NCBI RefSeq assembly: GCF_018982945.1
Contig: NZ_JABRXE010000010.1
Location: forward strand, 1 to 64,000
Direction of reading: 5' to 3'
Length of the DNA: 64,000 bases
Source: Anaerostipes faecalis
GTDB lineage: Bacteria > Bacillota > Clostridia > Lachnospirales > Lachnospiraceae
Positions 1 through 9,815 of the stretch are shown here, in pieces (within the stretch, counting starts at the first letter, position 1; every line of letters starts with the position of its first letter). Both the position numbers and the translations under genes were made by a program. Below the pieces are notes generated by a model, which was not told where the DNA came from, ran no database searches, and was given only the letters and a program-made list of their open reading frames with translations.

Positions 1-416
1 GACTGGCAATGGATACAAACATGAAAGCCCCGTTATGTGTACAAACACTGGAAAATGCCAGCAAAGCCTATCCGGATCTGCGGGGAGCAATCATCCACAG
101 TGACAGAGGGAGCCAGTATACCAGCCGAATTTACCGGGAAGCGATCTATAAATATGGCATTCAGCAAAGCATGAACAGAGCAGGTGGAAGATGCCATGAC
201 AATGCCCGCTGCGAAAGCATGTGGGCCAGAATGAAATCCGAACGGTTATATGACCGTTATGATACGGAGAAGATGACTACAGATGAACTGAAAACACTAA
301 TCTGGAGATATTTCATGAGCTACTGGAATAACCGGAGAATCTGTTCTGCTAATGGTGGTTTGCTTCCGATGATTAAGCGTCAACAGTACTATGATTCATT
401 ACGGGAGGCAGCATAG
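1..416 (+). CDS. IS3-family transposase, C-terminal part (integrase catalytic core)
   Basis: The reading frame is open to the left window edge, so the start lies outside. The visible part has the DDE integrase-core signature of IS3 OrfB: an IIHSDRGSQYTS block (second Asp) followed by a block containing NARCESMWARMKSE (catalytic Glu), then the usual YWNNRR tail. It would cut and join the ends of the element. The stop codon lies about 40 bp before the inferred element end at 457. The protein looks intact as far as it is visible. Confidence 0.9.
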   Translation, partial: LAMDTNMKAPLCVQTLENASKAYPDLRGAIIHSDRGSQYTSRIYREAIYKYGIQQSMNRAGGRCHDNARCESMWARMKSERLYDRYDTEKMTTDELKTLIWRYFMSYWNNRRICSANGGLLPMIKRQQYYDSLREAA

Positions 417-457
417 GTTGAACATCCTTGAGAAAAAAGTGTAAACCAATATTGACA
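1..457 (+). mobile_element. Right end of an IS3-type insertion sequence
   Basis: The transposase gene ends at 416. About 40 bp later the sequence ends in TTGACA, which read from the other strand begins TGTCAATATTGG, as expected for an IS3-family terminal inverted repeat with TG...CA ends. Directly to the right the Rhs-like coding sequence begins, so the junction at about 457/458 is inferred as the insertion point. The left end, and hence any target duplication, is outside the window. Confidence 0.7.
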
Positions 458-3400
458 ATATCATCCCATTCACTGTCGTTGTTTCCACCGAAAGATCTTT
501 ATAAACTTTTGTGCCGGACAGCGTATGGATTTGGGCATCCGCATATCCATACGCAGTTTCTGTCGTCTTTGTGGTCCCGTCTGCAGTTTCTTTTGTTTCC
601 ACCACACGGTTTAATCTGTCATAAACATAAGCTGTCGTGACACCTGCACTGGAAGTCTCGGATGTGATTGTTCCATTGGCATCATAAACTTTGGTCTCCG
701 TCTGGCTGTTCCCGTCCAGTGTTTTCACAGTCTTGATCGCACGTCCCATGAAATCATAGGAAGTCTTTGTCACCTCTCCGGTATTCTCATCGGTACTTTC
801 TGTCTCCCGGCCCATGGCATCATACTGGGTCGTGGAAACTTCTTCCACACTTCCCTGTGTCACCGTACTGGATTCTTCTACTTCATGATCTGCTTCTTCC
901 AGTTCGCTGACAGTCTTGGATACCAACACTCCTTTGCTGTCTGCAGATTTGGCATCCTCATACTCCAGCGTGGTATTTCCATTTTCATCATAATCATAGG
1001 TGAGATCAGACACCTTGTCTCCGTCACGGTTGGTCGTGACTGCGGTCTGCACAAGATTTTTCTCATCCCCGGTTCCGTACGTTGTCGTCGTGGTCTCGCC
1101 GGTCTCATCCACTTCTTTTGTAATATTTCCATTGGCATCATAGGCCGTGGTCGTCGTCACTTTGGCATCTGATAAAAATTTCACGGTTCCATCTGCCAGG
1201 TCCTGATAGAACACTTTCGTTTCTGTTCCTGTCTGCTGGAACGGATTGGAAGCATCTCCGTAACTGTATGCAGTCTTGATTCCACTAACATTGGTCGCAG
1301 ATAGCAGCTTCCCGGTATTCTTTTCATAGGTGATGGAATCTTTCGATAATTCCGTCCCGTCACTTTTATGAGAAGATACCGATGTCGTTCCGTCTCCATA
1401 GGCTATCTGCTCATATTCCCCATTTGGTTTGGTAAATTTCACAGCTTTGTTGTTTTCATAAGAGATATGATAGCTGTTTCCTTTGGCATCCTGGATTCCG
1501 GTCAGCCATCCATTGCTGTCGTAGGTATACGGATAACTGACAGACTGAGTTCCATCAAAAGATTGATGCTCTGCTTTCGTCAGATCTCCGGTGTTGTCAT
1601 AGACATAGTCCATCTTGGTGCCATCCGGCAGGGAAATTTCTTTCAGCAAGTCCTGGTCGTTGTATTCCATGGAAAGAACCTGATTCTTGCTGGTCGTTAC
1701 ACGGTCCAGACGTCCGGTCTTGTCATACTCATAAAGCAGATAGTTTCCGTTGGCGTCCTCCTGTGCCGTCAAAAATCCATTGGCATCAAACTTATAGACC
1801 GTATGATTTTTATCTGTCAGGGTGCAGGCCACAGCGATCGTCTTTTGTGAAGTTTCCTTCTCTTTTTCTTTGGTCCCGTCTTCCCCGGCGACGGTTACAT
1901 TGTGGCTCGGCTGGTATGCTTCTTCCGTCTCCCCGGTGTTTGCCAGTACCAGGTCACTGGATTCATTTGGAGATACTTCTTTAAAACCGCCGTTTGTGAT
2001 GTCTTCCAGTTTTAACACATAGTCTTTGGTCTCTTTGGATACATAGGAATCGCCGTCTTTTTCAAAGGTTACATAGGTCCCGTCACTATCTTGGAAGACA
2101 ATATCGTCTCCGACCTGGTACAGTTGTTTGTGGAAGGTGTCATACCATCCGTTTCCAAGCATTCCCGCCTTATCTGTCTGGCTGTTATAAGTCCGGGTAA
2201 GGGACAGTCCCATCTGTCCCACAGAGATATCAAAATCATCTACTGCATAAGTCAGGTTACCGCTGGCTTTATCGATGGCTCCGCTGCCGTTCGGTGTGGA
2301 GATCTCTGCCGTATCTCGGTAATCTTTGCTTCCAAGATACTGTTCGTATTCGCTCTTTTGATCTTGTCTGATTCCTCCTGCAGAAACGGTAGTACTAGTT
2401 TGCAGTACTCTTCCAGTTTTAGCAAGCTTTACAGCCCGGACTTTATAATAGTAGGTTTTTCCGTCCCCAGCTTTTGTATCTGCACAGTATGTATTTTTGA
2501 TAGCACTCTGGATCAGAGTACTATCACTTGGCGTGAAATCTTCCGTGCTTCCACGATGTACTTCATAATAGATGCTTCCCGGCAAGGTCTCCTGAGCCTG
2601 TTTCCATGAAATAACAGCCTTTCCATAAGATTTGATAGCCTTTCCATCTGTTGGTTGATAATCCGATGCCTTTGAATTATCGATATAATGATACATTGCC
2701 TTCACAATACTGCTTTCATTTCCTGCTTTATCTTTCGCTTTTACAAAAATGGTATATTCTCCGCTGCCCTTAAAGGTTTCCTCCGGGATATTGCCATCGG
2801 ATGGCAGATTAAGATAAGTTTTGCCATCCAGACTGTAGAGAACCTTATCCGGATAAGTCTCCTTCAATGTATAGGAAAGTTTTGGGCTTCCATCACTGGA
2901 TGGTGCATCTTCCGTTGTTTCTGTCGTCCCGTCTCCAAGGACCTTAACATTGGAAAGTACCGGGATTGTGCCATCAATGTAAAAAATATCGCCTTTTCCA
3001 ACACCTGCAATCTTTCCGTTATCCACTCCACGGATAACAAATTTATAACACCCTTCTGCCCAGTTCTTGCTATCCGTTACTATCTTACTCCCAGAAGGTC
3101 CCGTATCCAATTTCGTTGAATCGTCATATTTTCGATACGAAGAATTGATTTCCTGCTTCTTTACTGGATCATAGGTCGCGACCCTATATTCTACACGGTT
3201 TAAGGATTTGGAAATAATTCCTTTCCAATGTGCCGTCAACATATTTCCTTTCCTTAAATATTCCGGTGTAACGAAAGCATCTTCCGGTGTTGTCGGTCCA
3301 TCATAATATGTAACACTCATTTTGGGGCGGTAACTGGTACTGGATGCACGGGAACTGTAGAACTGTCCATAACTTTTGGTCTCATCTGCATTGCGAAGCA

Positions 3401-4865
3401 TGACCCCATAGGATGTGATAGACCCACTGGCACAGTCCCTTGCATAGGATGTCAGGTTGATGTTCCTTGCTTTATGAGCTGTCCCTGTCGTTATCACACT
3501 TCCATATGTCGTTGAATATCCTGGTCGGTTGCTCCATGTGAGTCCTGGTCTCGACCAGTTAGATGTGACTCTTCTGGCTTGGATCGATTGTGAACTCTGA
3601 CTATTCCCGGTCTCATACATGGTAAGGGTGGCAGATTCTACATATTTTCCTTTGATCTTTGCTGTAAAATCCTTAAACCTCAGATAGGTACGATAAACTC
3701 CCTGTTTAGCATTTCCTGCCATCATCACCGTGACACCACTGTCATAAAAGTTGGTATCCTTATAACTTCCATTAATCACATAGACATCCCAGAAATCCGT
3801 GGATCCCTTCCATGTGACTGTAGGATCGATCGCCACTGGATATTTCCGGTCTTTGTCTTTTAGATAATCCTCATCTACTACCAGTGTCAAGATATACGTA
3901 TCCTCTTCCCCTCCGGCCTTTTCCACCTCATAACATGCCTTTTCACTATAGGCATTTCCCGTGGCATCGTTCATGTTTGGTGCTTCTAAAGACGCAATGA
4001 TATCGTCCGTTTTCTTATCGATCAGCGTGATACCTCCATCAAGTGCATTCTCCCTAATTTCCAAACCTTTGGCATAAAATTTGAATGTCATCCGTCCACT
4101 TTTTGGTTTTTCTGATAGAGTGATGGTCTCCTTGATCCCAGTATCCAGAGACTGATAGCTAAAGTCCACTCCCTGATCCTTAGATACATAGGATACCTTG
4201 ACCGGAAGATCTTCTTTTGTGTCTTCCGCTGTCAATACTTTCTCATCTTCTACTTCCGACCGTTCCAGTTGATTGATGGAGAAAAAAGCCGAATTACACT
4301 CCCTATTTACATCCACTGTTTTCTCCTGTTTTGATGTTTCAACGGATACCCCTTCTACAGCGTCCTCCGCTGCTCGTAACGACTGCTCCACAGTCTCTGC
4401 CTGATTGTTGGTCTTTGTTTGCTTACCATAGATTGGAGCGAAGGAAATCTCATACTTTCCGTTTTCCATGAGCACAGGAGTCTCTTGTGTCAACTCTTCT
4501 GGAAAATAATGCTTCTTATCTCCAGCTTTGTTCTCATACTGATAACCAGAAAGATCCTTCCCTTGCTTGCTTTTTGAATCCTGAATCTTTATCAAACTTG
4601 GATCATAATCTTCAAGTTTTCCTTCCTCATTCTCAAATCGGACGTCCTGAGAATAGAAGACCGTCTTCTTCTTTCCGTCTGGAAGCCGAAATGTGGTTGA
4701 ATTTTTTGTGCTTTCCGCCTCAAGGGCGGTTTTCTATCCTACATTACCTGTGTCTGCTCCATAGACCTTCCTACAGAAATCTGAAATTCCTGACCATTCC
4801 ACAGATGTAAACATCAGAGCGAACGACAAAAAACAGCAGATCATCATTTTTAGACTTTTTCCCAT
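458..4865 (-). pseudogene. Rhs/YD-repeat cell-surface protein, broken at both ends
   Basis: The gene starts with a strong ribosome site (AAAGGGGGG) and ATG at 4865, giving a signal peptide (MGKSLKMMICCFLSFALMF). Codon 44 is TAG (4734-4736), yet the frame continues open for over 1,300 codons. After the stop come a DNRLRE-type domain (the R-x-YLRF region), fibronectin-like linkers, a DUF6531-like start of the Rhs shell (LSLTRTYNSQ) and many YD repeats (for example YDANGNITKE, YDAMGRETES). The C-terminal end, where Rhs proteins carry the core and variable toxin tip, is cut off by the IS3-type element at 457. Translation from a TTG at 4595 is formally possible but would lack the signal peptide and has no good ribosome site. 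I treat it as a decayed secreted wall-associated Rhs protein. Confidence 0.8.
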
Positions 4866-4908
4866 ACATTCCCCCCTTTCTCATTTCCATTTTTAATATA
4901 CTATATTT

Positions 4909-4937
4909 ATTATAACAATTGGCTAAATATACTTCAA
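4909..4937 (-). promoter_or_regulatory. Promoter of the Rhs-like gene
   Basis: On the minus strand TTGAAG is followed after 17 bp by a perfect TATAAT (4909-4914), about 45 bp upstream of the ATG at 4865. Spacing and sequence fit a sigma-A promoter. Confidence 0.6.
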
Positions 4938-5037
4938 CTATATATGTATTTTCGCTACATATTTACCAATAAAAGGTATTATTTTTAGTTATTATTTCCT
5001 TCCCTCTTTCCGAAAAAAATTGGTTTATAATGTATCA

Positions 5038-5094
5038 GCCAGAAAACCCATGGTCTTTAGACCAATGGCATTAAGTTAGTGTGGGTTTTCTGGC
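5038..5094. repeat. Large imperfect palindrome, probably an IS605-type end
   Basis: A 13-bp arm GCCAGAAAACCCA pairs with TGGGTTTTCTGGC, and between them is a second hairpin TGGTC-TTTA-GACCA. No T-run follows on either strand, so a simple terminator is unlikely. Its place just before the tnpB remnant suggests a subterminal hairpin of an IS200/IS605-type element. This is inference. Confidence 0.45.
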
Positions 5095-5153
5095 GTCAGA
5101 TTTAGAATACATACAGGAGTCCTGACTCCGAGTCTACGAAAGGAGAAAACTAT

Positions 5154-5339
5154 ATGTATCTTACCGTTTAATTTTCCTATGGATAAGGATATCCAGGTGT
5201 TTTTAAGTCAAGTGATTTCCATCAAGCCAAATCTGTCATTGCTGTGGTGCTATTTATGAAATGTGACTGCGGTTTTGTATTAGATCAAGACCATAATGCG
5301 GCACTCCACATAAAAAATAAATTTATTTCACAGAAATGA
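5154..5339 (+). pseudogene. Remnant of IS605-type tnpB
   Basis: A good ribosome site (AAAGGAG) and an ATG at 5154 lead into only five codons before a stop. Downstream, in two different frames, are fragments of the TnpB C-terminal zinc finger: SSQICHCCGA from 5222 and then MKCDCGFVLDQDHNAALHIK, which matches the CxxCG...D-x-D-x-NAA-x-NI signature of TnpB/Fanzor nucleases. Most of the roughly 400-codon gene is missing. The remnant runs a few bases into the end of the convergent radical SAM gene. Confidence 0.7.
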
Positions 5340-7035
5340 TTTTGGCCTGATGATTTAACGGATTTCGTTCCAGATAATCAAACAATAAAATGGTTTCGGC
5401 CGGCTTGCCATCTGTATGGACTGCATAATGGAACTTCTCTATATGCATCATTTTACGCATATTCTTTTTTGCATATACATTTAACACCGGATCCTTTGAC
5501 AAAACTTCATCATATAAATAATATAATTCTTCTTTTCCTATGGAATATTCTCCTGCAAAATCAGGACGATTTTTTATGTTTTCCCGCAAATACAAATCAA
5601 ATGTCAGAAGTTCCTGATAAAATGGCAGTTTTTCTTTTGAACTATGTCTTTTAATAAATTGAAATAAAATTTCATAACGTGATATTCTGGAATGATTCAT
5701 TTTATGATAACCTTCTGATTCATAAAATTCTCCCAATTTCCGATAAATTTCAAAAGCTGAAGAAAATTCATGTTCCAGATATCTCATTGTATAAGAAAAC
5801 TGTCCGCTGTTATAATAGATTTCCACTATATTTTCAATGGATTTAAGAATCAACATTTGATCATATGGAAGCCAGTTCGTATATAAAACCTCATATGGCG
5901 GGATGTCTTTAAAAACTAATCCATAGGCATCTTTTTGCTGTTCCATATAAGAACCTTTCAAAACTTTCAAAAAGCCAAGCTGTAACTGCTCTGGTTTTAC
6001 AGCATATACATCATTAAAAGACTTCTGAAAACTTTCCAAATCTTCATAAGGAAGACCTGCGATTAAATCCAAATGCTGATGGATATTATGTCCAGCATTG
6101 ATACGGTCAACGATCTTGGCAACCTTCTGAAAATCCATTTTTCGATGGATTTCGTTAATAGTCTTTGGATTTGTTGACTGAACACCTATTTCCAGCTGAA
6201 TCAGCCCCGGACGCATGTCTGATATTAATGTCAATTCTTCTTCATTAAGTAAATCTGCTGCCACTTCAAAATGAAAATTGGTAATACCATTATCGTGTTC
6301 TTTTATAAAGCGCCAGATTTCCAATGCATGTTGATGATTACAGTTAAAGGTTCGATCTACGAATTTTACCTGGGGAACTTTATGGTCAATAAAAAATTGC
6401 AGTTCTTTTTTTACCAGAGAAAGATTCCGAAAACGAAGACATTTATCAATCGAAGACAAACAATAACTGCAGGAAAAAGGACAGCCACGGCTGGATTCAT
6501 AATAAATGATTTTATGCTCAAAATCTTCCATATGATCATAGACAAATGGAACACTGCTTAAATCAATCACGGATCTCCAGGGATTTTCTATGATTTTATC
6601 TTGATTCCGATAAGTAATACCATCAATTTCAGATAAATCATGAATTTTTCCATGGTAATAACCCATGACTTCCAGAAAGGTCTGTTCCCCTTCCCCCTTT
6701 ATAACTCCAGTTACCTCTGGGAGTCGTTCTAAAACATTATGGGAATCGTAGGAAACCTCCGGACCGCCCAGCCATATAGGTAAAGATGGAAAAAGTTTTT
6801 TTATTTCCCTGAGAACACGTTCTACATATTCGATATTCCATATATAGCAGGAAAAACATAGAATATCCGGTTTCCTTTTGTATAAATCCATTATCATATC
6901 GTCTATCTGCTGGTTGATGGTATATTCGGCTATCTGAATGTCTTCCTTATATGGTTTTGCATAGGCACGAAGACAGTAAACTGCCAGATTAGAGTGAATG
7001 TATTTGGCATTGATTGCTGTTAAAATAATATTCAT
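5323..7035 (-). CDS. B12-binding radical SAM protein (DUF4080 type)
   Basis: 570 residues. The N-terminal ~150 residues look like a cobalamin-binding fold (GGPEVSYDS near residue 90, GEGEQTFLE near 114). The radical SAM cluster motif is SSRGCPFSCSYC (Cys185, Cys189, Cys192). The C-terminal third matches the helical DUF4080 region. Such enzymes use a [4Fe-4S] cluster and S-adenosylmethionine for radical chemistry, often methylation or ring formation; the substrate is unknown. It stands alone: a terminator separates it from the upstream deacylase operon, and its tail meets the tnpB remnant. Confidence 0.85.
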   Translation of the reverse strand: MNIILTAINAKYIHSNLAVYCLRAYAKPYKEDIQIAEYTINQQIDDMIMDLYKRKPDILCFSCYIWNIEYVERVLREIKKLFPSLPIWLGGPEVSYDSHNVLERLPEVTGVIKGEGEQTFLEVMGYYHGKIHDLSEIDGITYRNQDKIIENPWRSVIDLSSVPFVYDHMEDFEHKIIYYESSRGCPFSCSYCLSSIDKCLRFRNLSLVKKELQFFIDHKVPQVKFVDRTFNCNHQHALEIWRFIKEHDNGITNFHFEVAADLLNEEELTLISDMRPGLIQLEIGVQSTNPKTINEIHRKMDFQKVAKIVDRINAGHNIHQHLDLIAGLPYEDLESFQKSFNDVYAVKPEQLQLGFLKVLKGSYMEQQKDAYGLVFKDIPPYEVLYTNWLPYDQMLILKSIENIVEIYYNSGQFSYTMRYLEHEFSSAFEIYRKLGEFYESEGYHKMNHSRISRYEILFQFIKRHSSKEKLPFYQELLTFDLYLRENIKNRPDFAGEYSIGKEELYYLYDEVLSKDPVLNVYAKKNMRKMMHIEKFHYAVHTDGKPAETILLFDYLERNPLNHQAKIISVK

Positions 7036-7070
7036 AATAAATCATCCTTTATCGTTGATATTTCTTATAC

Positions 7071-7103
7071 AATAAAAACACCGGCAGCTATTTCACTGCC
7101 GGC
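7071..7103 (-). terminator. Terminator of the ATP-grasp/deacylase operon
   Basis: On the minus strand GCCGGCAG and CTGCCGG form a GC-rich stem with an 8-nt loop, followed by TGTTTTTATT. It lies about 30 bp after the stop of the last deacylase gene. Confidence 0.85.
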
Positions 7104-7135
7104 AAATACTATATCTTAGTAATAGGGACAACATC

Positions 7136-8089
7136 CTATTGTTGTTGAAAATATTCTGCCTCCGGATCACGAATGATTTTTACCACTGCAGTATTGGAAT
7201 AAATCAATGGATTAGAACCATGGTAAAAGATTCTACCGCCACAAGGTGCCGTAATCTGTTCGATGACATTCCCTTCATAGGTGTCCAGAATTTCTCCCAT
7301 GATCTGTCCCTCACGAATATGATCTCCACATTTTTTACTTAAGAAGAGAATTCCAGATTTTTTAGTACGAACAGTTACAAGTTCGCTTTCTTCAATAATT
7401 CTGGAACGATATCCTCCATCCTGATATATATTGATCAATCCTTGGCTGGCAAGGAAACGTAACACAGCATTGATACCTTCGTTTGCCTGGCTCTTATCAA
7501 TACGATCCGTACCAGGAGTATAAACAGAAAATGCTTTCGTGCCCCAAAACTGCCATTCATAATTTAATGTCGTGGTGTCATAAGGCTTTGGATTTCTTAA
7601 CATGATATAAGGCATGCCAAATTCTTTCGCCAGTTCGGCATCCTCAAATCCGGTTTTCATAATCCTTACATGAGGAGTGAAGTTCCCTTCCAGGTAAAAG
7701 CTTGTAAAATGAATACCATATTTATAATCATTTACCTGTTTAAAGAATCCACCTGCAATTCTTTGCGTTGTCTCTCCGAGGTCATATCCTGGAAACATAC
7801 GGTTAATATCAGTATTATCTGTTGCCCAGAATCGTGTATTTGTATTTAAGGAATATGGATTTACAGATGGTACTACCATAATTCCCAATTTTTTATTGAT
7901 CTGCCCTCTTTCTTCCAGAAGACTTAAAATATGAACCAGTTTTGAACACATATAAAGCTGCTGTACTTCATTACCACGGATTGCTCCAACAATACAGACT
8001 GTTTTTTCATTGCCACCAAACTGATAGCCAAATATTTCTAAAGAATCTCTATATAATGATTTTAATTCGTATAACTGTACTTTCTTCAT
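7136..8089 (-). CDS. AstE/aspartoacylase-like metallo-hydrolase, variant active site
   Basis: 317 residues, last gene of the five-gene operon, starting inside the stop of its paralogue (ATGA overlap). The family removes acyl or amino-acid groups with a zinc held by a G-x-HG-[ND]-E ... H pattern. Here the first motif is GAIRGNE: Glu41 is present but the usual His is Arg38. The second block DINRMFPG and a His at 127 (GIHFTS) are kept. It shares the overall plan of the neighbouring protein, including the C-terminal beta domain (SGILFLSKKCGDHIREGQ). It may bind metal differently, be a regulatory partner of the paralogue, or act on another substrate. Confidence 0.8.
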   Translation of the reverse strand: MKKVQLYELKSLYRDSLEIFGYQFGGNEKTVCIVGAIRGNEVQQLYMCSKLVHILSLLEERGQINKKLGIMVVPSVNPYSLNTNTRFWATDNTDINRMFPGYDLGETTQRIAGGFFKQVNDYKYGIHFTSFYLEGNFTPHVRIMKTGFEDAELAKEFGMPYIMLRNPKPYDTTTLNYEWQFWGTKAFSVYTPGTDRIDKSQANEGINAVLRFLASQGLINIYQDGGYRSRIIEESELVTVRTKKSGILFLSKKCGDHIREGQIMGEILDTYEGNVIEQITAPCGGRIFYHGSNPLIYSNTAVVKIIRDPEAEYFQQQ

Positions 8090-9030
8090 GACGCTGCCCC
8101 ATTTCTTTCCAGAATTCTTCCAAGTAACGATCCTTCACTTACAATTGGATATTCTCTAAGAGTAAATAAAATCCCATCACAGTCTGAGAAGATTTCTTCT
8201 TTGATGACACCTTCTAAAGGATTAATTATTTCACCAATCTTATCACCTTTTTTTACAGAAGTCCAGTGTTCCACTGTTGGAACAAAGACACCTGCATATT
8301 CAGCGTTAAGATAGTGGACTTCTCCATCGGTAGAAACAATTGCTTTCTTTGGTTCAATAACGTCACCTTGCCAGATTCCCAGATCTTTCATTTCTACGAA
8401 AATACCATCTACCAGCTCATTGCAATAATCTTTTGTCAGACGCATTCCAACCCCCATTTCCACAACAAGAACAGGAGTTCCGATGGTATTAAGAGAATGA
8501 GCAAAGGTTGCTTCCAATACAGTTGCTGCACCATGAACCCATATATAATCAATATTCAATCGCTTTGCAAAAGGAACCAGTGTATCTGCACATAGCTCGT
8601 TGATCCGAACCTGCGGTATTTCACGAAGAAAAATATTACTTGCATGAATATCAATACACAAATCGGAACCTTTGACATCATCAATAATTTCAGATGCGAT
8701 ATATTCCGCCATGGATCCTTCACTGTTCCCAGGGAAAATACGATTCATATCCAAATCAAAATGAGGAATTCCTCTTATAATGGAATCAATTCCAAGAGGG
8801 TTAAGTGCCGGATAAATATCAACAATCCCTGTCAGTAATTCCGGATGCTCTTTGATTCTCCTTTGGATTTCATAGCATACATACTGGCCTTCCAGTTCAT
8901 CGCCATGAATTCCTGTTACAACACTGATTCTTTTTTCGGTTCCAGATAATGTTTCTGGCTGTAAACGCTGTTTCTTTACAATATAATTTTCGGCCGCCGG
9001 AAGCGGGGCCGTTGCTACTGTCTGTATCAT
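8086..9030 (-). CDS. AstE/aspartoacylase-like zinc deacylase
   Basis: 314 residues when started at 9030, where GGAGGAAATCAAATG gives a strong ribosome site and the ATG overlaps the preceding stop; a longer frame to 9108 has no such support. The zinc ligands are visible: GIHGDELEG (His42, Glu45) and DIHAS (His129), with the family block DMNRIFPG at 95-101. Members of this succinylglutamate desuccinylase/aspartoacylase group hydrolyse amide bonds of acylated amino acids or small peptides. Gene order places it downstream of a predicted amide ligase and a transglutaminase-fold protease, so its substrate may be the product of those enzymes. Confidence 0.85.
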   Translation of the reverse strand: MIQTVATAPLPAAENYIVKKQRLQPETLSGTEKRISVVTGIHGDELEGQYVCYEIQRRIKEHPELLTGIVDIYPALNPLGIDSIIRGIPHFDLDMNRIFPGNSEGSMAEYIASEIIDDVKGSDLCIDIHASNIFLREIPQVRINELCADTLVPFAKRLNIDYIWVHGAATVLEATFAHSLNTIGTPVLVVEMGVGMRLTKDYCNELVDGIFVEMKDLGIWQGDVIEPKKAIVSTDGEVHYLNAEYAGVFVPTVEHWTSVKKGDKIGEIINPLEGVIKEEIFSDCDGILFTLREYPIVSEGSLLGRILERNGAAS

Positions 9031-9815
9031 TTGATTTCCTCCACTAATACTTTTATTTCTTGTGCCTCCTGACTCAGACCGAAATAAGTTCCTTTGTTTA
9101 TTACACAATCAGAACTATCCCGTCCGCGGGCAAATACGATATACATATCATCCACAAGAAGATGATTGGTAGGATCAAACCCGTACCATTTTCCATCACT
9201 GAATATTTCTACCCAGGCATGGGAAAATCCTTCTCCAATCATGGCCCCTGAAATGTATTGTGCCGGAATTCCAAAATAACGGCACATGCCGATCATCACA
9301 TGTGCATAATCCTGACAAACACCTTTTCCAAAAGTAAAAGCCTGTTCGGCTGTCGTATAAATACCTGTTACACCTTTTGTGTAGCTAAAGTACTCATAAG
9401 TCCAATCCATAATTTCACAGGCTTTTCCATAATCTCTTATTTTTTTATTTACATAGGGGGCGATTCGTTCCAAATAGCTTAGCATGGAAGGTCCCGGAAC
9501 AGTCAAGGGCGTTTGTGTTCGTAGAAGATTTAAGAAATGCTGATCTCCGTCATAAATCCTCCAGTCTACCCTGGCAGTCCCTGAGACGCAGATATAAAAT
9601 TCCCGATGCGGCTTTGTCATAGTCCCATAGATGGTTTTGTTTCCAAAACCATCTTGTCCAAAGGACCAATAATCACATGGAGTAACCTCAACATGCAAAT
9701 CTGTGATTTCCTGTCTTGGTTCTGTTTTGGGAGTACAACGATAAGCGAACTGATGCCGATTCACTGCTTCTTGAAAATGAATTTTCTGTTCATAAGAAAA
9801 TTTTAAATTATGCAA
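9027..9815 (-). CDS. Transglutaminase-like cysteine peptidase
   Basis: 262 residues. An N-terminal beta domain of the bacterial transglutaminase-N type precedes the catalytic core. The triad is complete: Cys167 (GKGVCQDYAH), His199 (GFSHAWVEI) and Asp214 (YGFDPTNH). No signal peptide, so it should act in the cytoplasm. In bacteria this fold usually works as a peptidase or amidase. It overlaps alpha-E upstream by 13 bp and the deacylase downstream by 4 bp. ATP-grasp, alpha-E and transglutaminase-fold genes occur together in many bacteria and are predicted to make and process an isopeptide-linked product; that product has not been identified here. Confidence 0.88.
   Translation of the reverse strand: MHNLKFSYEQKIHFQEAVNRHQFAYRCTPKTEPRQEITDLHVEVTPCDYWSFGQDGFGNKTIYGTMTKPHREFYICVSGTARVDWRIYDGDQHFLNLLRTQTPLTVPGPSMLSYLERIAPYVNKKIRDYGKACEIMDWTYEYFSYTKGVTGIYTTAEQAFTFGKGVCQDYAHVMIGMCRYFGIPAQYISGAMIGEGFSHAWVEIFSDGKWYGFDPTNHLLVDDMYIVFARGRDSSDCVINKGTYFGLSQEAQEIKVLVEEIK

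Noticed and set aside
2091-3119. Plus-strand frames of 140-170 codons inside the Rhs-like gene
   Set aside because: They are antisense to continuous YD-repeat and linker coding sequence, lack ribosome sites and match no family.
5038-5094. The palindrome as a terminator for the radical SAM gene
   Set aside because: It lies more than 200 bp past the stop and has no T-run on either strand.
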